This document shows positions 48,257 through 62,282 of a stretch of 64,000 nucleotides of DNA, in pieces (positions within the stretch are counted from its first letter, which is position 1; every line of letters starts with the position of its first letter). Source of the DNA: Gymnogyps californianus (lineage: Eukaryota; Chordata; Aves; Accipitriformes; Cathartidae); NCBI RefSeq assembly GCF_018139145.2, contig NC_059475.1, forward strand, positions 13,130,437 through 13,194,436, in the 5' to 3' direction. The notes under the pieces are model-generated. The model saw nothing but the letters and a program-made list of their open reading frames with translations, searched no databases and had not been told where the DNA came from. The position numbers and the translations under genes were made by a program.

Positions 48257-51247
48257 AGAGCCCCACCTGGAGTATAGCTGCTGTGAAGATTCAGCTAAAG
48301 TGAATTTCATGTTTTTCACACCCTTAGACTTCCCAGGATCAGAAAAAGGATCCTTAGCATGACTCTTGCATCTAAAACATAGGATAATGAAAACCTGTTG
48401 TATATGCATGTCCCACTGTGCATTCTTCCTTCAGGTTAAACAGGAAAAGATTTGTCTGGGGAAAATGAGGTAGGAGTTCAGATTATCACAGATATTAGGC
48501 ACACACCAGAAATGAGATGCAGTTATTCCATCAGGAAACTGCAGGAATTTGTGCTCTGTAGGAACCTGTGAATCCTGGTGCATTTATAACGCCTACAAAT
48601 TTCAAGGCAAATTATCAGTTAAAATACCTCAGCCCCAAATCATCAGATGAGTAGATAGTCACAAAAGATATTTGAAGTGTATTCATAATCTCATAAATCG
48701 TTACCTTTTGGAGTTGCAAAAGGCATTTATTTTGTTCTAGCAGGATGAAATCTGCTGTTAGTCAACTTCTGCCCACTGTGTGCTAGGTATGATTCTATCT
48801 GCCTCTGTAATACAAATCACCATCCCAGCATCACAAAAAGTTTCACAGGTATTTACCTACCTTTTGGAGGACTAGGACTGAGTTTTGAATGAACTGTGGC
48901 CAAGTTTGTGGTATCAGCTGGAAACCATGTGGAATTTGGTAATGCAGACTTCATGCCAGACAAAATTGATTCATTTCTGTCTTGAACGTTTAGATTTGTT
49001 CATTAATCAAACCCAGGAAAAAATATATTCACATGAAGCTGAAACTGAAGAGTTTTTGCTTAATAGATTTTATAAGCCTCAAAGGCTGTATTTATTTTAT
49101 GATGATGGAATTTTTAGTGGGAAAGAATTATTTATACTCTATGTGTATACTTTATGCTAGCTAATTTACTTACTGGAAGACAAGTTTGTGAGATTTATTA
49201 ACAAATTGTGTGTGCAGTATTGTGCATATATAATTGTGCATAACTGCACCTATGTATCTGTAATAATTTTTCTGTTTGTAGATGCACATTTTCAATTTTC
49301 TACTTACTGGTATTGGAAAGATCAGTGTGTGTACAAGTGAACTGAAGGAGGAACAGTGAAGGAGTAGGAGACAGGAGAGAAGTCTGGGATACAATTTCAT
49401 TTCTAATATCATCCTCTATGAACACTAGCAAAGGAGTGTCTGAAACTAGAGTTTAGCTGACAACTGCATAAGCATAAACTCTGTGAAAGAAGAGTAGAAA
49501 TCAGGTTTGCCCTTTCGCTAGGTGAACTATATGTTATGATTGATCATAACAAAATCTGTTTTGGCATTTTTGTTGATGTGTTGGGAGTAGACAGGTGTAA
49601 TTCTGCAGGTCAGATTGATGCAGAGTTATTTTTCTATAGTAATCACACTTTAAAAGAGACAATAAAAATATTCTTGTATAGGGAGCAGATCCAAATTAGA
49701 CCTCTGCTGCGTTCAGCTTAAATCCATAAGAAAGAAGAAAAGGAAGATGAAAGCCAGCTTCAGTGCCAGGGTGTACAATGCTACCATTCGAAAGTTTGCT
49801 CAAATATGGACTCCCATGAGATGGGGAAAGTTTGAGTCAAACTTTGCTGTAGGCTCATTCACTTTTGGAGTGAGAGCACATGTGTTCAGATAATAGATTT
49901 TACATCCTGACCTTGTCTTGAAGAAGATATTTCCATATGGGTGCTATACCGAATTTACCCTACTGCGTGTGGAATGCTCTCTGCTTGGCAAGAGGCCAAA
50001 ACATTCCCTGCAAGGGAGAAGGGGCTGAAATTGTATCTGATCTGAGTGTTAATCTATGTCCCTCAGGCTTATCCTGTGGCCAATTCTGTGTTGCAAGGGC
50101 AATGCTGGATATGCCTTTTCAATGAGATCATTGCAAAATCAAATTGCTATTAAACTATATTTTACTCACAGTTTTGAATTGAGTTAAAGTAGGAACACCA
50201 GTGCTAAAACTTTTGGTAGAAATGCTGGTGCTGAAGCAACACTCCAAATGATGTCTGGATAAAATTAATCATTTCACACAAATATTTCAAGTTCGTGTTA
50301 CATGTTTTAATATTGCTAAACATAAGTGATAGCACATTACAGCACTGCAGCCAATCTGGAAACAAGAAAGGAGACCCTATTCCTGAACGCACTGGCTACT
50401 TGTTCTTCCCAAACATATCCAGCTGAAAGGAAGGGCATGGCATCACGCTTTCTTCTTGACACGTTTTTGAGACTGCATACTCTCGTGCCCTCTCTGGCAT
50501 TACAACTGTTAAGACTTGCAATGCGAGCAGAGAAGTGGGATTTGGGAGGTCTGAATCACCCGTGCAAGAGGCAGTGTGGGAGCAGTCTGCACGAGGCCAC
50601 GTGACGGGGTCTCGGTTGCAGGGCTCATGGGCGGCAGTGCTTGTCTGACTGCTCCTGTGGGTCTTGGTCCTCTCCAATGAAAGAATGAAACGGTTAAGTC
50701 TGTAACGCTGCTCTGCATCAGGTTTACTCCTGCTCTGTGGACTGTGAAGAAAGATTGTTCCCTCAGCAGAACTCACCAGTACAGTGGGTCTATTCAAGCC
50801 TGCATCTGGGAAGATAGTTAGTGCCTTCACTTATGAAATTCCTATCATAGAAGTGTAACTTCTTTGGAAAAGCAGCTGGTCTCTCGAGAGGTCTCTAACA
50901 TGTCATGTACACAGCAGTATGTAAATCATTTTCATGAAAGGAAAGAGGAGGAGCTCTTTCAAATCATTAAATACCATCTCACAGCCTCGAAAGGTTTAAA
51001 AGATATTTGGTATCATTCATGGTTTGTTTGTAGGTTTGTTTTTGTTTTGCCTCTGTCTAAACCTCCCTCGCTCCCTCCTGCCACTCTGAAGGCAGTGTAC
51101 ATGGGAACAGAGCTAGCATGTCTGCGGCTGCTGCCCAGCTTCCTTGCTCTGCTGGGAACGGCTGTTGCTCCAGGAAGCCTCAACAGAAGCCCTCTGTTGG
51201 CAGGAGCCACAGTCCATAGTGGTTAGGTGGCTGCAATCAGCTCCGGT

Positions 51248-51262
51248 GGGTGGGTGGGTGGG
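51248..51262 (+). other. Canonical G-quadruplex motif
   Basis: Four GGG blocks separated by single T (GGGTGGGTGGGTGGG) inside a (GGTG)n tetranucleotide repeat at 51,246-51,264. Single-T-loop quadruplexes of this form are known to be among the most stable in vitro. Also a simple tetranucleotide microsatellite. Confidence 0.9.
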
Positions 51263-54039
51263 TGTTTTGCTGCCTCCTACTACAAGGAATGTTAAAACAG
51301 GTTTAAGTGTTTCCAGTTGTTTCACTGTCTAGTGGTTGGAGGCCTGATGAAAGGAGATTTATAACACTTATGCTTGTGGTAGCTTGTCAAAACTTTCCTT
51401 TCATGCAGATGACAAAGGTCAGTGCTGTGGGAGCTGAACTCTTTTCTTGAGAAAAGCACCTCTTCTTCTGACGGCTGTGTACACCTGTGACTGAGAGATA
51501 GCTGGGAAGACGCTCTCTACAAATTCACAAACCAGCTTGTAGTAGTAAGGGAAGAAAGCTTATTTACACAGTAGTTATAAAGCCAGTGGATATAACTGAG
51601 GACCGTGGTACCATTTCCTTTGCCATAGATTCAGTTCTTCATCATTTTAGCATATAAAAATATCCCTTCTAGGAAGAAACAGCTCCTTCTCTATTGGATT
51701 TTATTGGTGTTTTTTACATTTGTGAAGGGCAACTCTTGAAATTCCTTATGTTTCTTCTAATGGCTTTTCAGTGTTGATTCACACTTTCCTTTTTTGTTTT
51801 AGTGTGGAAGAGTGAAATTCCAGCAAGGCTGACTTAGTGAAAACTGAATTAGTGTTGATGGCTGGAGAGAAATGTAACTTGATCTTCTGTCTCCAGCACT
51901 TGAATCAGGAACTGAAATAATTGTTCTAAGACCCTGGTCGAGTTGCCAGAAAATGGAGCTGTGCTTCTGCCAGATAGTCACCGCAGAAGTGCCAGACATT
52001 CCTCCCCTCTTTGAGCTTGCGAGTGTGTGTATTTGAGAAGGAAAATACACACAGGCAGCAGGGGACTGAAATGCTTTTCTCTCTGAGATGCTTGCTGAGT
52101 GTGCAGAGCAGTGCCGCGCCGCGGGCAGCACCCGTAGGGATATCAGTGTGAGACAGCTGGCAAGGGGTATATGCACAAGGACTTGAGCACAGGGTTTTTT
52201 TCCCTGATTTTCTCTGTTGAGTGGTGGCATTAGTCACTCTGTCACAGGGCTTGACAGAGGATATGAGGTAAAGCCACCAGAAATGAGACTGAAGGGCACA
52301 TCACACAGCAAGGGAAGCTAGTTCAGTCCCTGAAGAAGTTGTGGCTCACTGGAAGAGATGATGTTGTCTGCCAACTACTAAGCCCAGCTGCACTGGTTAA
52401 TGATTCGTGCTTTTAATTGAAACCATTGTGCACTACTATAGTCCTGCCTTGTGGGAGCTGCTGGTGCAATAAATCTTGATTTTTTCCATATTAGAAAGCT
52501 GTGTTCTTTGGGGATTTTAAAAAGTCTTGGGCTTTTTTGCCCCCCCTTTTCTGTTGCTATAGCTACTATAATTTTTGTTAACAAAGGCAATAAGAAGTAG
52601 TTTGCTGCGCTTAGTTTATGTTATTGTGATTCTGGTATAGCTGCCAATATTCTCTCCATCCTTTCTCCTCTCCCCTCTTTTTTTTCTCCCCCTAGAGTCA
52701 ATTCTCTAAAGAAACTGCAGGAGTCTGGGAACTGCTAGTCTCCTGCAGTCACTACAGGGCTGCATGTGTGTGTGGGATGAGGCTTCTACCCATGAATTAG
52801 GGACTCAAAAACTTGAGTTTGGATTTGAGTTTGGACTTGTGTATTGAATGAGCAGCTACCCAGAGTTTGGACACTTCCCACACTCATGGAGTCGCACCCC
52901 CTTTGCAGGACAGCAGGGGTTTCTGTCTCTTTCAGGGAAGTCTCACGTCAGGTTACCACAGTATCGCAGATCCATTTTTCTTGAAGTATCTTTGGGAAAA
53001 TTCAAAGTTTATTCCATGAGGAAAATTTTAGCCATGGAATGAAAACATCCCTGAGCGTGAGGAAAGATGGGCTGCTTTCTCTGGGGGACACAGAGTTCAT
53101 TCCCAGTGTAGTGTGGAGGGGAAGAAGGGGGAGCGTATTTCTCTTTCCTCCTCGTGTTTCTTATTGCCTTTTTTTCCTTCTAAAAATCTCTTAACTTCCT
53201 TGTTTCCCACCTGTGTTTTTCTGACACAGTATGTTAGCTATCCTTCATCTCACCCTTGTTCTACCAGTCTTCAATTCTTCTGATGTTTGTTTGGTCCTCA
53301 CCCCTCCTCCCTGTTTCTTCTTTAGTGTGCTTCCTCTGTTTCAGAGGCACGGCTAGGAGGCAGGTTGAGGTTCACTCATTTTGCTGGCACCACGCTTTTC
53401 TGCTGTGTTTCCTTTCTGTCTGTTCAGTCATCTGAGGTGGGAGATGGAGTTTAGGCAGGCAAGGCATGGACTGCACCCTCTCAGTCAGCCTGCTCACACC
53501 CCACTGTGGTTTATCGTCCTGGGAGCACAGGGGGCTTGGTTTTATTTGTTTTGGCTTAGAATGTGTAGAGTTTGAAGGAGAGGGAGGCAGTAGCCAAGAG
53601 GTTCATAAACATGAAGGGAATCTGAATCAGAAAACCACTGTGCACAAAACAGGTGCTCATTGCCCTGAGAGATGCCAGTTTGCAGGAAGGCAGCCGTGGC
53701 AGACAGGAGAGTGTGGTTTTGGTGACTGTGGAAGCTGGTGAGGAATGGCTTGTCTCTGTTACTGATGTGTTTACCATTGGTGATAGCCACGTGTCTGGGC
53801 CCCACCATGTTTCTGGACAACTTGAACTTACTAAAGAACATATCCTCACTGCTTGTGTGTGAGCTAAGTCATAAGGTTACTCCTGGTTCATTGGTAGAGC
53901 AGTGATATTTGGAGAGATCAAACCATAGGTTTCTGAAGTAGAGTAGGAAAAATAGGAGCAGCTCTGGGAAAATGGGCCACTCAACCAGATGCCAGAATGT
54001 GGGCAATGGGGTTTACTCTCTGGCACTGAATTTGAGGAT

Positions 54040-54170
54040 CTCACCTCTAAGCAGCTTTCCTAAGACTACAAAAGATATCCATGTCAGAGCTCCAACACAG
54101 GTCAGAGCTCCTGCATCCTGCAGGCATTGCTTTAAGCGCAAGAACGTCATTTCTAAATGTAAACAGATAC
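54040..54170 (+). mobile_element. MIR/CORE-SINE-like 3' fragment
   Basis: The blocks CTTTCCTAAGACTACAAAAG, CAGAGCTCCAACACAGGTC, AGAGCTCCTGCATCCTGCAG and GCATTGCTTTAAGCGCAAGA correspond in order to the 3' part of MIR-type SINEs (CTTGCCTAAGGTCACACAG, CAGAGCTGGGATTCGAACCC, ..., GTGCTTTAACCGCAAGACC). Diverged but consistent over 130 bases. Confidence 0.5.
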
Positions 54171-55395
54171 CTCTCCTGAACAGTTCTTGCACAAATTCCT
54201 AACACAAACAATGGACTTGCTTGCCATCCCATTTGCTGCTGTTAATGCCTGTGTCACTTCTGGATGTACTTTGGATACAGGGGGATTAAGATCTTCTCTG
54301 TGCCTTTCTACAGATTCCCTGGGTAACTGCCAAGAGCAAAAGAGACAGACCCAAGGTTGTTCTCATCTCTTTGTACAAGCCAAGACAGTTTTGGCTAATA
54401 TTTTCTACTTACATCCATGAGGTCTCCAGCCAGTTCCTCATCCTCCCAGGATGCTTTTGTATCATCATATTGAGACAGTCCATCCAAATAAATAGTTGCT
54501 TCACTAGAAGTGTTAGCACTGGCAGCTTAGGTATCACAGGCAGGACCTGCTTCTTGGAGATACTGACTCAGAATAGTAACGCAATTACTAGGACATAGTG
54601 ATCTAAACAGAAGGAGATTCATAGTAACACCACATATCAGTTCTTGACCTTACTGAGGCATGGGTATCAAAGATCTTCCACTACTGCTTGAAACTTAAAA
54701 CAACACTTTGTAACAATGTCAGCTTGCCTTCTGCTTATACTGATGAATTTAGTTTTCTTTTACTGCATGGTATTAGAGAGAAGTCGCACAGGACAGCATC
54801 AGTAGTTGCCATCAGTTACTTCTGCTGAAGACTTCTATTTTTCACTCCTCCTGACACTCATGAAGCATCCATTCCACATCCTTCTCCAGATGCTCTTTGC
54901 CACCTTCCTCTGAAGTTAGTTTTCCTGGTGACATCTGCATTGGCCAGGAGAGTTGGTTATCCTCAGACTGTCCTTCGCTGAATGCTCCTTACAGCCTTCT
55001 CTGGGAGCAAAACACTGTTTGGATCTCTGTACAAACTTGGTCCTTAAATGATCTCAGATTTTCTTCTACTCCTGTTAGCCATCTTGCCTGTTCCCTTCTG
55101 CTTAGCGTCAGTGAAAGGCAGTTACACACACTGGATGCTGATCCAGGGCTTTTGCTTTATTGTTCTGACTTGAACAATGCAACCACTTTGTTTCACCCTC
55201 TATTTACAGCCAGGGCCAGCATACTGAAGGTCATCTCATCTCCCAGCAAAGCATGCCTGAACCTGAATACTCAGTGTGGCAAATGACCTAACCTGCCTCA
55301 CTGTATTTGGGAGTAACACTGTCATCAATCCTTGTTTTATTTCTCATTTTGCTGCTTTGTTTGCTTTTCCACTAAGACCTCCTTTTTTTTTTTTC

Positions 55396-55431
<36 letters not shown>

Positions 55432-58400
55432 TTTCCCTTTTTCATTTCTGTTTCAGACCATTTCCTTTTTTTGCTGCTTACTCTGTCAGGGGAGGAGAGC
55501 CAGAATGAGGTACAAATCCGTCCCTCTTCCCTCCCTGCCATCACCAACCATTTGTCTGTGTGTGGGTTGGAAGCAAAGTGTCTCCCTGGCCATCCTGGCC
55601 TTTGGTTGGTTTCTTTCCTCCTCTGCTCTCAGGAAGGGTTCTGCAGAAGGAGTCTGAGGCAAACATGCTAAAAGAAGTCTCATGGCCTTCTGAAAATTCC
55701 TGAAAATAGTGCCACCAGCAGCAGTGGCCAAGCTGGCCATTTAAACCCTTCATTCTCCATTCTTTTCTCAGTGGCACTGTTTCCTACATTGTCACAAATA
55801 GTTGCAAAATGAAAGGCCATTTCAAGGGTTTTCAGGCTTTGTGAGTATCAACTTCACTGCTGTCTCTCAGGGTATGGGAGAAGAAGCTCAAGGGTCTGTT
55901 TATGTAGGCAGTGGGAAGCCAAGTTATGCATTTATAGCTCACTGCCTGCTCTGAGATAATTCACTGGTTATATTCTTACTCCTAAGCATGCCCTTATACA
56001 AGGTAATTTGGAAAGTGTGTTACCCACTCTAAACATGTACTAAGAACATCTGCATGGAGAGTTTGTATGGAGTATTTAGGATGCTGTAAATTCTCCTCTG
56101 CGTACAGACAAGTTCTGACTTGTTTCTGCTTTATAGAGTGTGAACGGAGAAATGAAAATTAAGGTAATTTGTCTACACTGGGAAGTTAATTCAGGTTTAA
56201 AGTACAATATAATAGAGATCTTGTTAAGCCATCCTTCGTATGGCTGAGTGTACTTCAGACGTTCCTGGGTAGCACAGCTTGCTTCTAGAAAAGATGTTCA
56301 TGCACAGAAGTAGTCAGGAAATAACTCAACTAGCATAACTCAAGCCATTTACCCAGTGACTCATAAGAAATGTATGGTAAAATGAAGACTGAATCCCTCT
56401 CTCTCAAGTTTCTATGCAGCTGCATCAAGATTCCCCTTCCTCCCATCACATATTATTAAAACCTTGTACGAGGCATATAACTGCTATTAATTTTGCAGTT
56501 TGCACTCTAGTGGTGCTCTGAGTGGGAGCCACGTGTGTCTGGCAGGAAGGAAGGGAGGTGTGCTAATAACACTGGGGACAGCAGCTTGCTCTGTATTATA
56601 GCTGTGACCCATGTTTTGCCTCACATGATGCTCTAAGGAATCAAAACCTACAGTAGTTGCAAAGTCAGGATGCTTCTCAGCTGTCCAGCAGACTTTGTCA
56701 GTCAGCCTTGGGGTGAGGAAGGTTCAGTCATCAGTGTCAGCTCAACAGGGAAGTTCCTTTTAAGACTTAATAAGACTTTCAGCTTGGTTTGTTCACTTTG
56801 TGTCTCCCCTGCAGCCTGTGCTCCCAGGCAGTCTGTACTAAACAGTGAACTGTGCTTTGAATTCTATTGTGCTGTTTTTAGGGACTGGTGACACCCTGTG
56901 GGAAATACCAAAGGACAGTCTATTTTCTCATTTCTCATATTCTTTCTGATGCAAAAAATATTAATGAAAAAGAATCTTTGTTCCTTAAAGCTAATCTACT
57001 CTCATTCCTTAGCAAAATTATAATCTGTTTTATGTGTCACAAGAAACAATTCATTATTGTGCAAACGATGTTGATGTTGCAATCAGAGGACTATGACCTC
57101 ACTGAGGAATAAGCAACAGGAGCAGGTGAGCTCCTGAGACTTGAACGGGTGTTTTCATGCAAATATCTTGAGGATGAAGGGAAACGACAAAGGAAGAATA
57201 GTACCGAGGAACTGTGATATATGTTAGGCACAATTTGTAAGTAGGCTGTTTTCATAGCGATGTCTGGTCATCATGGAAATATTTGTGTTGCAAAGGCCAA
57301 AATATATATGCCTCTGATTATTTTGTACTAAGCTTTTATTGCAAAATGCGATTACTGAGGACTTTCAACAAATCAGTGTTCATGAAGTTTATTATAGGGC
57401 TTGTTGAGAGGACTTATCAGATTGTGACTGATACTCAAGTACAGCAGAAGGAAACCAGAAATCACTTTTTTGTAGTAAAGCCTGATCCAGATATGAGGTG
57501 CACACATATTTTGTGTGCTGAAGCCACGTTGAGAGTAATGTGAATGCTTTGCATCTAAACCCAAATTTTAGTATATGAAATCTAAGTGTTTTTGTTACAT
57601 CAAATACATGAGTTTCTGCTGCATTCATGTCAGAGAGAAGATGTCTTGATGAATGTTTTTATCCTTTTTGTCTCTTTGTTCTCAAAAAATTAAAAGCGAA
57701 AATAGCTTGCGTGTTTGCAAGGCCAAAATTGTATTTTATACACTGTAGGAACATATAACACTTAGACTGCTGTCCACAATCAAAAAGATTTCTGTCTTAA
57801 AGAGAAAGCATGCAAATTTAGTTTTAAGTAACGCATATTTTGAAGGCGTTTTTAAGGTATGTTTTCCTGACAGTCCAGAAGAAACCAAATGAATGGCTGA
57901 ACATCAGCCTCACCAAAAGAAAAAAACTCAAATGGTTGGTTTTCAGATGAATCAGTTCCCTGAACCAGCTTTATGAGTGATGGGGTGAGAATACGTGGCT
58001 AGTGTAGCCATGAGAATATACGACCGTAGCATTTCAGAGTGAGATCAGTTTTAAGGGCAGTATGAGGGTGTGTTTCATGACTGGCTAAAGCCATGTGAGT
58101 TCACACTACCACCAAAATATATAGTTAAGTTTCCCCTGAGCTTATAATAATACCAGCTAATTGTACTGTTAAGTACTGTAAACTCTTTCTACCCTGGTGT
58201 CTCAAATCAAGTTAAGCTTGAACTAGTCAATGTATTTTTAAAAATACAAACCTTTTCTTCAACCTACACAGGGAAATACTAACTTCTGATTCAATAGCAG
58301 CCATATATTTTTTGTTAATGTCTCCTTCTAGCTTCCCTGGGGAGCAGTTGCTTTTAAAGGAGTCTTCAGTTCATTCCAGTTTGATTTGTCAATAAATGTG

Positions 58401-61400
58401 AACTTGTTATATTCAGTGAGAGCTCTTCAAACACTCATTTAGCACAAACGAGTTGGTAGAACTCACAGTGAAGTTACTTCCCTGCTGGTACAACAATAGC
58501 TGTAATTTATCTAAATTGGAAGGAAGTCTTGTGTAGGCTACTAGCTAGGTGAAAAGCGGCTATTGGTGGTTGTACTAGATGTGGCACAAATCAATACGTC
58601 TTTCCCATATGCAGAAAGGAAGAAAGATTCAGTCCAAAGGCTGGATTCTAGGTCCAACTTCTTCAGCTAAGATACAATTCCAGTGATGTAAGACAGCAAA
58701 GCACAAACAAAACCTTATTGGTCTTTTTTAATACTGAAGCAAGCAAGATAAAGCAAACACCCTAAGCGCCAGAGAGTTCCCGTAATTATATTCAGAAGTT
58801 TTTCAAATACAATGTGCCCTTCATAGTCTGAGAGGCATGGTCACCCTAGTATTAGTGAAAATTCCTTCATAAAAGACAAGCAAATCTGCATGGTAGCACT
58901 GGTCTTTTTGATTTTCATGTTGTTTTCCTTCCATTTTGAAGCTATGATTGCCCTAGCAGTGCTGAAGGTAATAGAAGAGCTTAGCGCTGAATTCTTACAT
59001 TAGAACACAAGTTTTGGACTGCAGTGTGTTTCAAGTGAGGTCTGTTCTCTCCCCCAGGTATTGCCCATTTTCAATTGAAGGGAAAAAAACAGCTTGAGGG
59101 AAGATAAATGAAGTAATAAGAAGGTGAAGGGTGAGGGAGACAGAACGAGGAAGGCACAAAATAGGCAAGTGCAAGACTATCAGAAGAAGGGAAAGGCATT
59201 TTAGGTGGTAGAAAAATAGGAAAGGAGGGTGAGGGGTGAGTGGAGAGCTGTCCTTGCTCTAGGCAGTGTGCCTGCTTTTCACCTGCCTGGTTCTGTAGCC
59301 ACCCAGGTCTGCCAACCTATGCTGAGGGGAGGTAACTTTTTTCCGCTCCAATAAGTGCCGCAACATCAGTTTCCTAATAGTATCAGTTTCAGTTCAGTGG
59401 GGACTTAACTGCTGAGAGGGTGGGTTGGCATTACAAGGTTGCAATGACAACCAAGTCCACCACCACTGTTGGTTATACTAGGAAGTTTGTGCTGGAAGTA
59501 AACTTGTCACCTAGCTGTGAAAGCCTAGCAGAGAGACATTCATTGACTTCATTGGAAACGGACTGTGTATTGTAGGGGGGGAAACTTTGGATGAGATTGT
59601 GGAGTTAATACCAGTTAAAATCTGTGCCTTTTGCAGTGTCATAAAGATGAGAAGTTTGGCAAACTCTCTTCCTTTGGCTCTGTTGTCCACAAACATTCTC
59701 ACTTATTCTCAATCAGGGACTTGGATATACGTAGCTGTGTGAATGGCTTGATCTTGTGTTCTCACTTAGAGATTACACTGGAGCGTAATATGGCTCAGGC
59801 ATGCACACATTGCTGATAGCACAAGGTCTGTTTCCCCAGGACTAGCCTTGAAGGCAGTTAATTCTCGTGTCTTGCAAGAAGCCTGTTGATGTGATCGTAG
59901 TTAGGCTGTGTGCTGTAAAGACTAAACTTGGGATGAGATAGTTGAATTAATACTTTCTGAATATCTGCATGCCAAGTCCTTGCTGAGCAGGTCATTTAGC
60001 TCTTTATGTTAGTTTATATGGTATTGCATGGCTAAACTTACAGTAGCCCATCTTAGAGAACAGGTATACCTGATAAAAGCATGTAGTTCTTACAAAAATG
60101 TTCTTTGGAGTCTCTACAGAAGCCATCTCAAGGCAGAAATCTTTAAAGATTGTATTGGACTTTCCAGTTCATCAGAACTGACGTTGTTCTGGGAGGACAT
60201 AATTACCTGTTTTACTGGAAGGGAATAGGCAAATTGCCACAAAGCTAAGCTGCAACTCTTAAACAAAAGTTTAGCTATATGACACCTCTTGAAATGTGGG
60301 CAAGGTTTCCTTAAAGCACTCAGAAAAGCATATTAATGTTTTAAACTAACTTCTCAATGCCTAGAGACATTCTACTGCAGCTACTGTTAAGAGAAAAATA
60401 AGTAGACCAAATCGATTATTATTAATAATATATTTCCAAGAGTTTGTCTTTATTGCAAGGTGCTTTTTCAAAAGCATGAGTTTGTCTTAGCAGCCTGTAG
60501 TTCTTCCCTGTAATGCCTTCCTGTTATGTCTCCAGGTCTCTCCCCTGTGGGGCAGACCAAAGCAGTAATATTTCCCCATATTTTCCAGATCCCAGATCAG
60601 TGGAATTTCAAGAGGAAAATCATCTGCCTTAAAAGGCTTCAGAATGTATGCAGATCTCAAGAATCCAAATTATACCTTATAAATTATATTGATTGCAGTA
60701 CAGATTGGTTTGGTCTAGGACAGTTAAGTGTAGTTTAATCTTTGCAACACACAAGACAACAAGGACTTACATACAGTGTACTGTCACCGACAAGCCTCTC
60801 TCAAAAATAACAGCAGAAGTCCAGAGCAGAGAAGTCTTATGAACACACTTGACGTCCTTACTGGACATACACATTTTCTTTGCAGAATTTGCAGCCATGT
60901 TAGTGATAATGCCAGGAGACGGCTCGGGAGCCTACATTCAAAGGCTCACTTCTCAAGTCATTAGAAACCCTGCGTATATTCTTTGCCACCTTCCTAACTT
61001 CATCTGCTCTGTGCTGCAGCCTGGGTCCCAGCGAATGCCTGGCTGAGAGGGCTGGAGCCACGTACGTGTTGTCTTCTGCTTGTGTGAGTTCAGTGTTCAT
61101 TAGAAAGCAGCAGAATCTGGATTATTCTTCATTAAGCTGCCAGATAAACAGTGCTAGTGTCCCTGATGCTCAGAAAACTGGCTTTGAAGCATTGCAACAT
61201 ACTCTAAGGACTTTTTATTGGAACTGCATATTTAATGGAAAATATGCTTCAGAAATGAGTGCACAAAATGGAGTGCAATGAATCTGTTTTAAGACTAAGT
61301 GGGGAAAAGGACCATATGGATAGGAAGAGATATTAAGCACAGTATTAAAAACATGGAAAAAACCCCCAACAAACAAACAAAAACCCATGCATGTCTGTTG

Positions 61401-62282
61401 AACTGAAGAAATTTCAATTGAAAAGTCCTCTTCTGCTCCCATTATATTAACAGAATGGAAGATGTCATGATTCAAATGATGAAAAAGTTTTCTCTAAAAC
61501 CTCTGTTGATCTAAGACATGTATAAGACATCTGAGCCTAGACATGAATAACTAGGCTCAATGTTATACACCCTCCACAGAAGGAGAGGAGGGAATCGGTT
61601 CTTGCAATGCGGTAACTGATGGATACGTTGTGTGTAAGAAAGCAGAAGGTTTTCTTGAGACCTTAGGAGGCTCTTGGGTAGTACAAATAAAGTACTCTTG
61701 ATTGCCGTGACTTTTCAGGTGCTTGCTCCAAGCCTAGCTGTAGCCCTGAACCACCTATGAATGGGAGTGGGCTGAGAAACAACTTACCCCGTAGTGGGAC
61801 TGAGAGTGGGTGCTTCCAAGGTGTTGGGATGCTTTAGCAAATTAAGAATAATTTTAAATTGCAGTGGGGAGGAGCATAGGATTTACACCTCCCCTGCTAA
61901 CACCTGTTAATGGAATTAAAGATTTAATGATGTCGTAAGGTTCACTAGCACAAAGTGTGATGGTTTTCAGTGCCTCATCTGTCCTTAAAAAAGCTCCAGG
62001 CCACACTTTCATTTTGGAAGTGGAAGGAAACCTTTAAGAGGGGGGGAAATTGTCCATAAGGAATATTCTGTCATCGGGGCTTCCTGCAATGATAAAAATG
62101 TGTTAGGAAATATCTGTATTGCAGCAGCCATTTTCAGTCAGGATGATGAACCTTGCCTGGTACTAGCAGCAGATCCCATGTTGCCATCACACCATTTTTT
62201 ATATTTGCCTGTTGTCTTCACTCTTTGATCCTGCCAAATGCTTTGTGGAGGTTTTAGACAAAATGGATGTAATAATGAAGAA
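54171..62282. other. Non-coding region
   Basis: No gene is recognised. The striking feature is the 33-base C run at 55,399. Other content is AT-rich unique-looking sequence; open frames are at most 131 codons and those at 55.3-55.7 kb are driven by the C run. No CR1, LTR or SINE could be supported in 55-62 kb. Confidence 0.5.
55383..55431. repeat. T12 followed by a 33-base poly-C run
   Basis: Twelve T (55,383-55,394), CCTG, then 33 consecutive C (55,399-55,431), followed by TTTCCC. Long C runs form i-motif or, on the other strand, quadruplex structures and are hard to sequence, so the length is likely inexact. The polyproline stretch in the overlapping open frame is an artefact of this run. 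Confidence 0.95.

Larger units (their letters stand above)
46016..54039. other. Non-coding region
   Basis: No gene is recognised. Landmarks are a nested GTAC palindrome at 47.3 kb, a 16-base T run at 48,241, a G-quadruplex motif at 51,248 and a pyrimidine tract ending in AG at 52,695. Minus-strand frames at 50,396-50,830 (144 codons) and 51,799-52,230 (143 codons) have no recognised domain, and opposite or overlapping open frames occupy the same stretches. Confidence 0.5.

Noticed and set aside
50396..50830. 144-codon minus-strand open frame
   Set aside because: Opposite-strand frames overlap it and no motif or conserved family is recognised; GC-richer local composition explains the lack of stops.
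52695..52760. Exon after the long pyrimidine tract ending CCCCCTAG
   Set aside because: The acceptor looks good but no donor of quality lies within 200 bp and the frames contain stops. Pyrimidine tracts are frequent here.
55276..55671. Proline-rich open frame
   Set aside because: Produced by the poly-C tract; the opposite frame gives polyglycine, and neither has other coding features.
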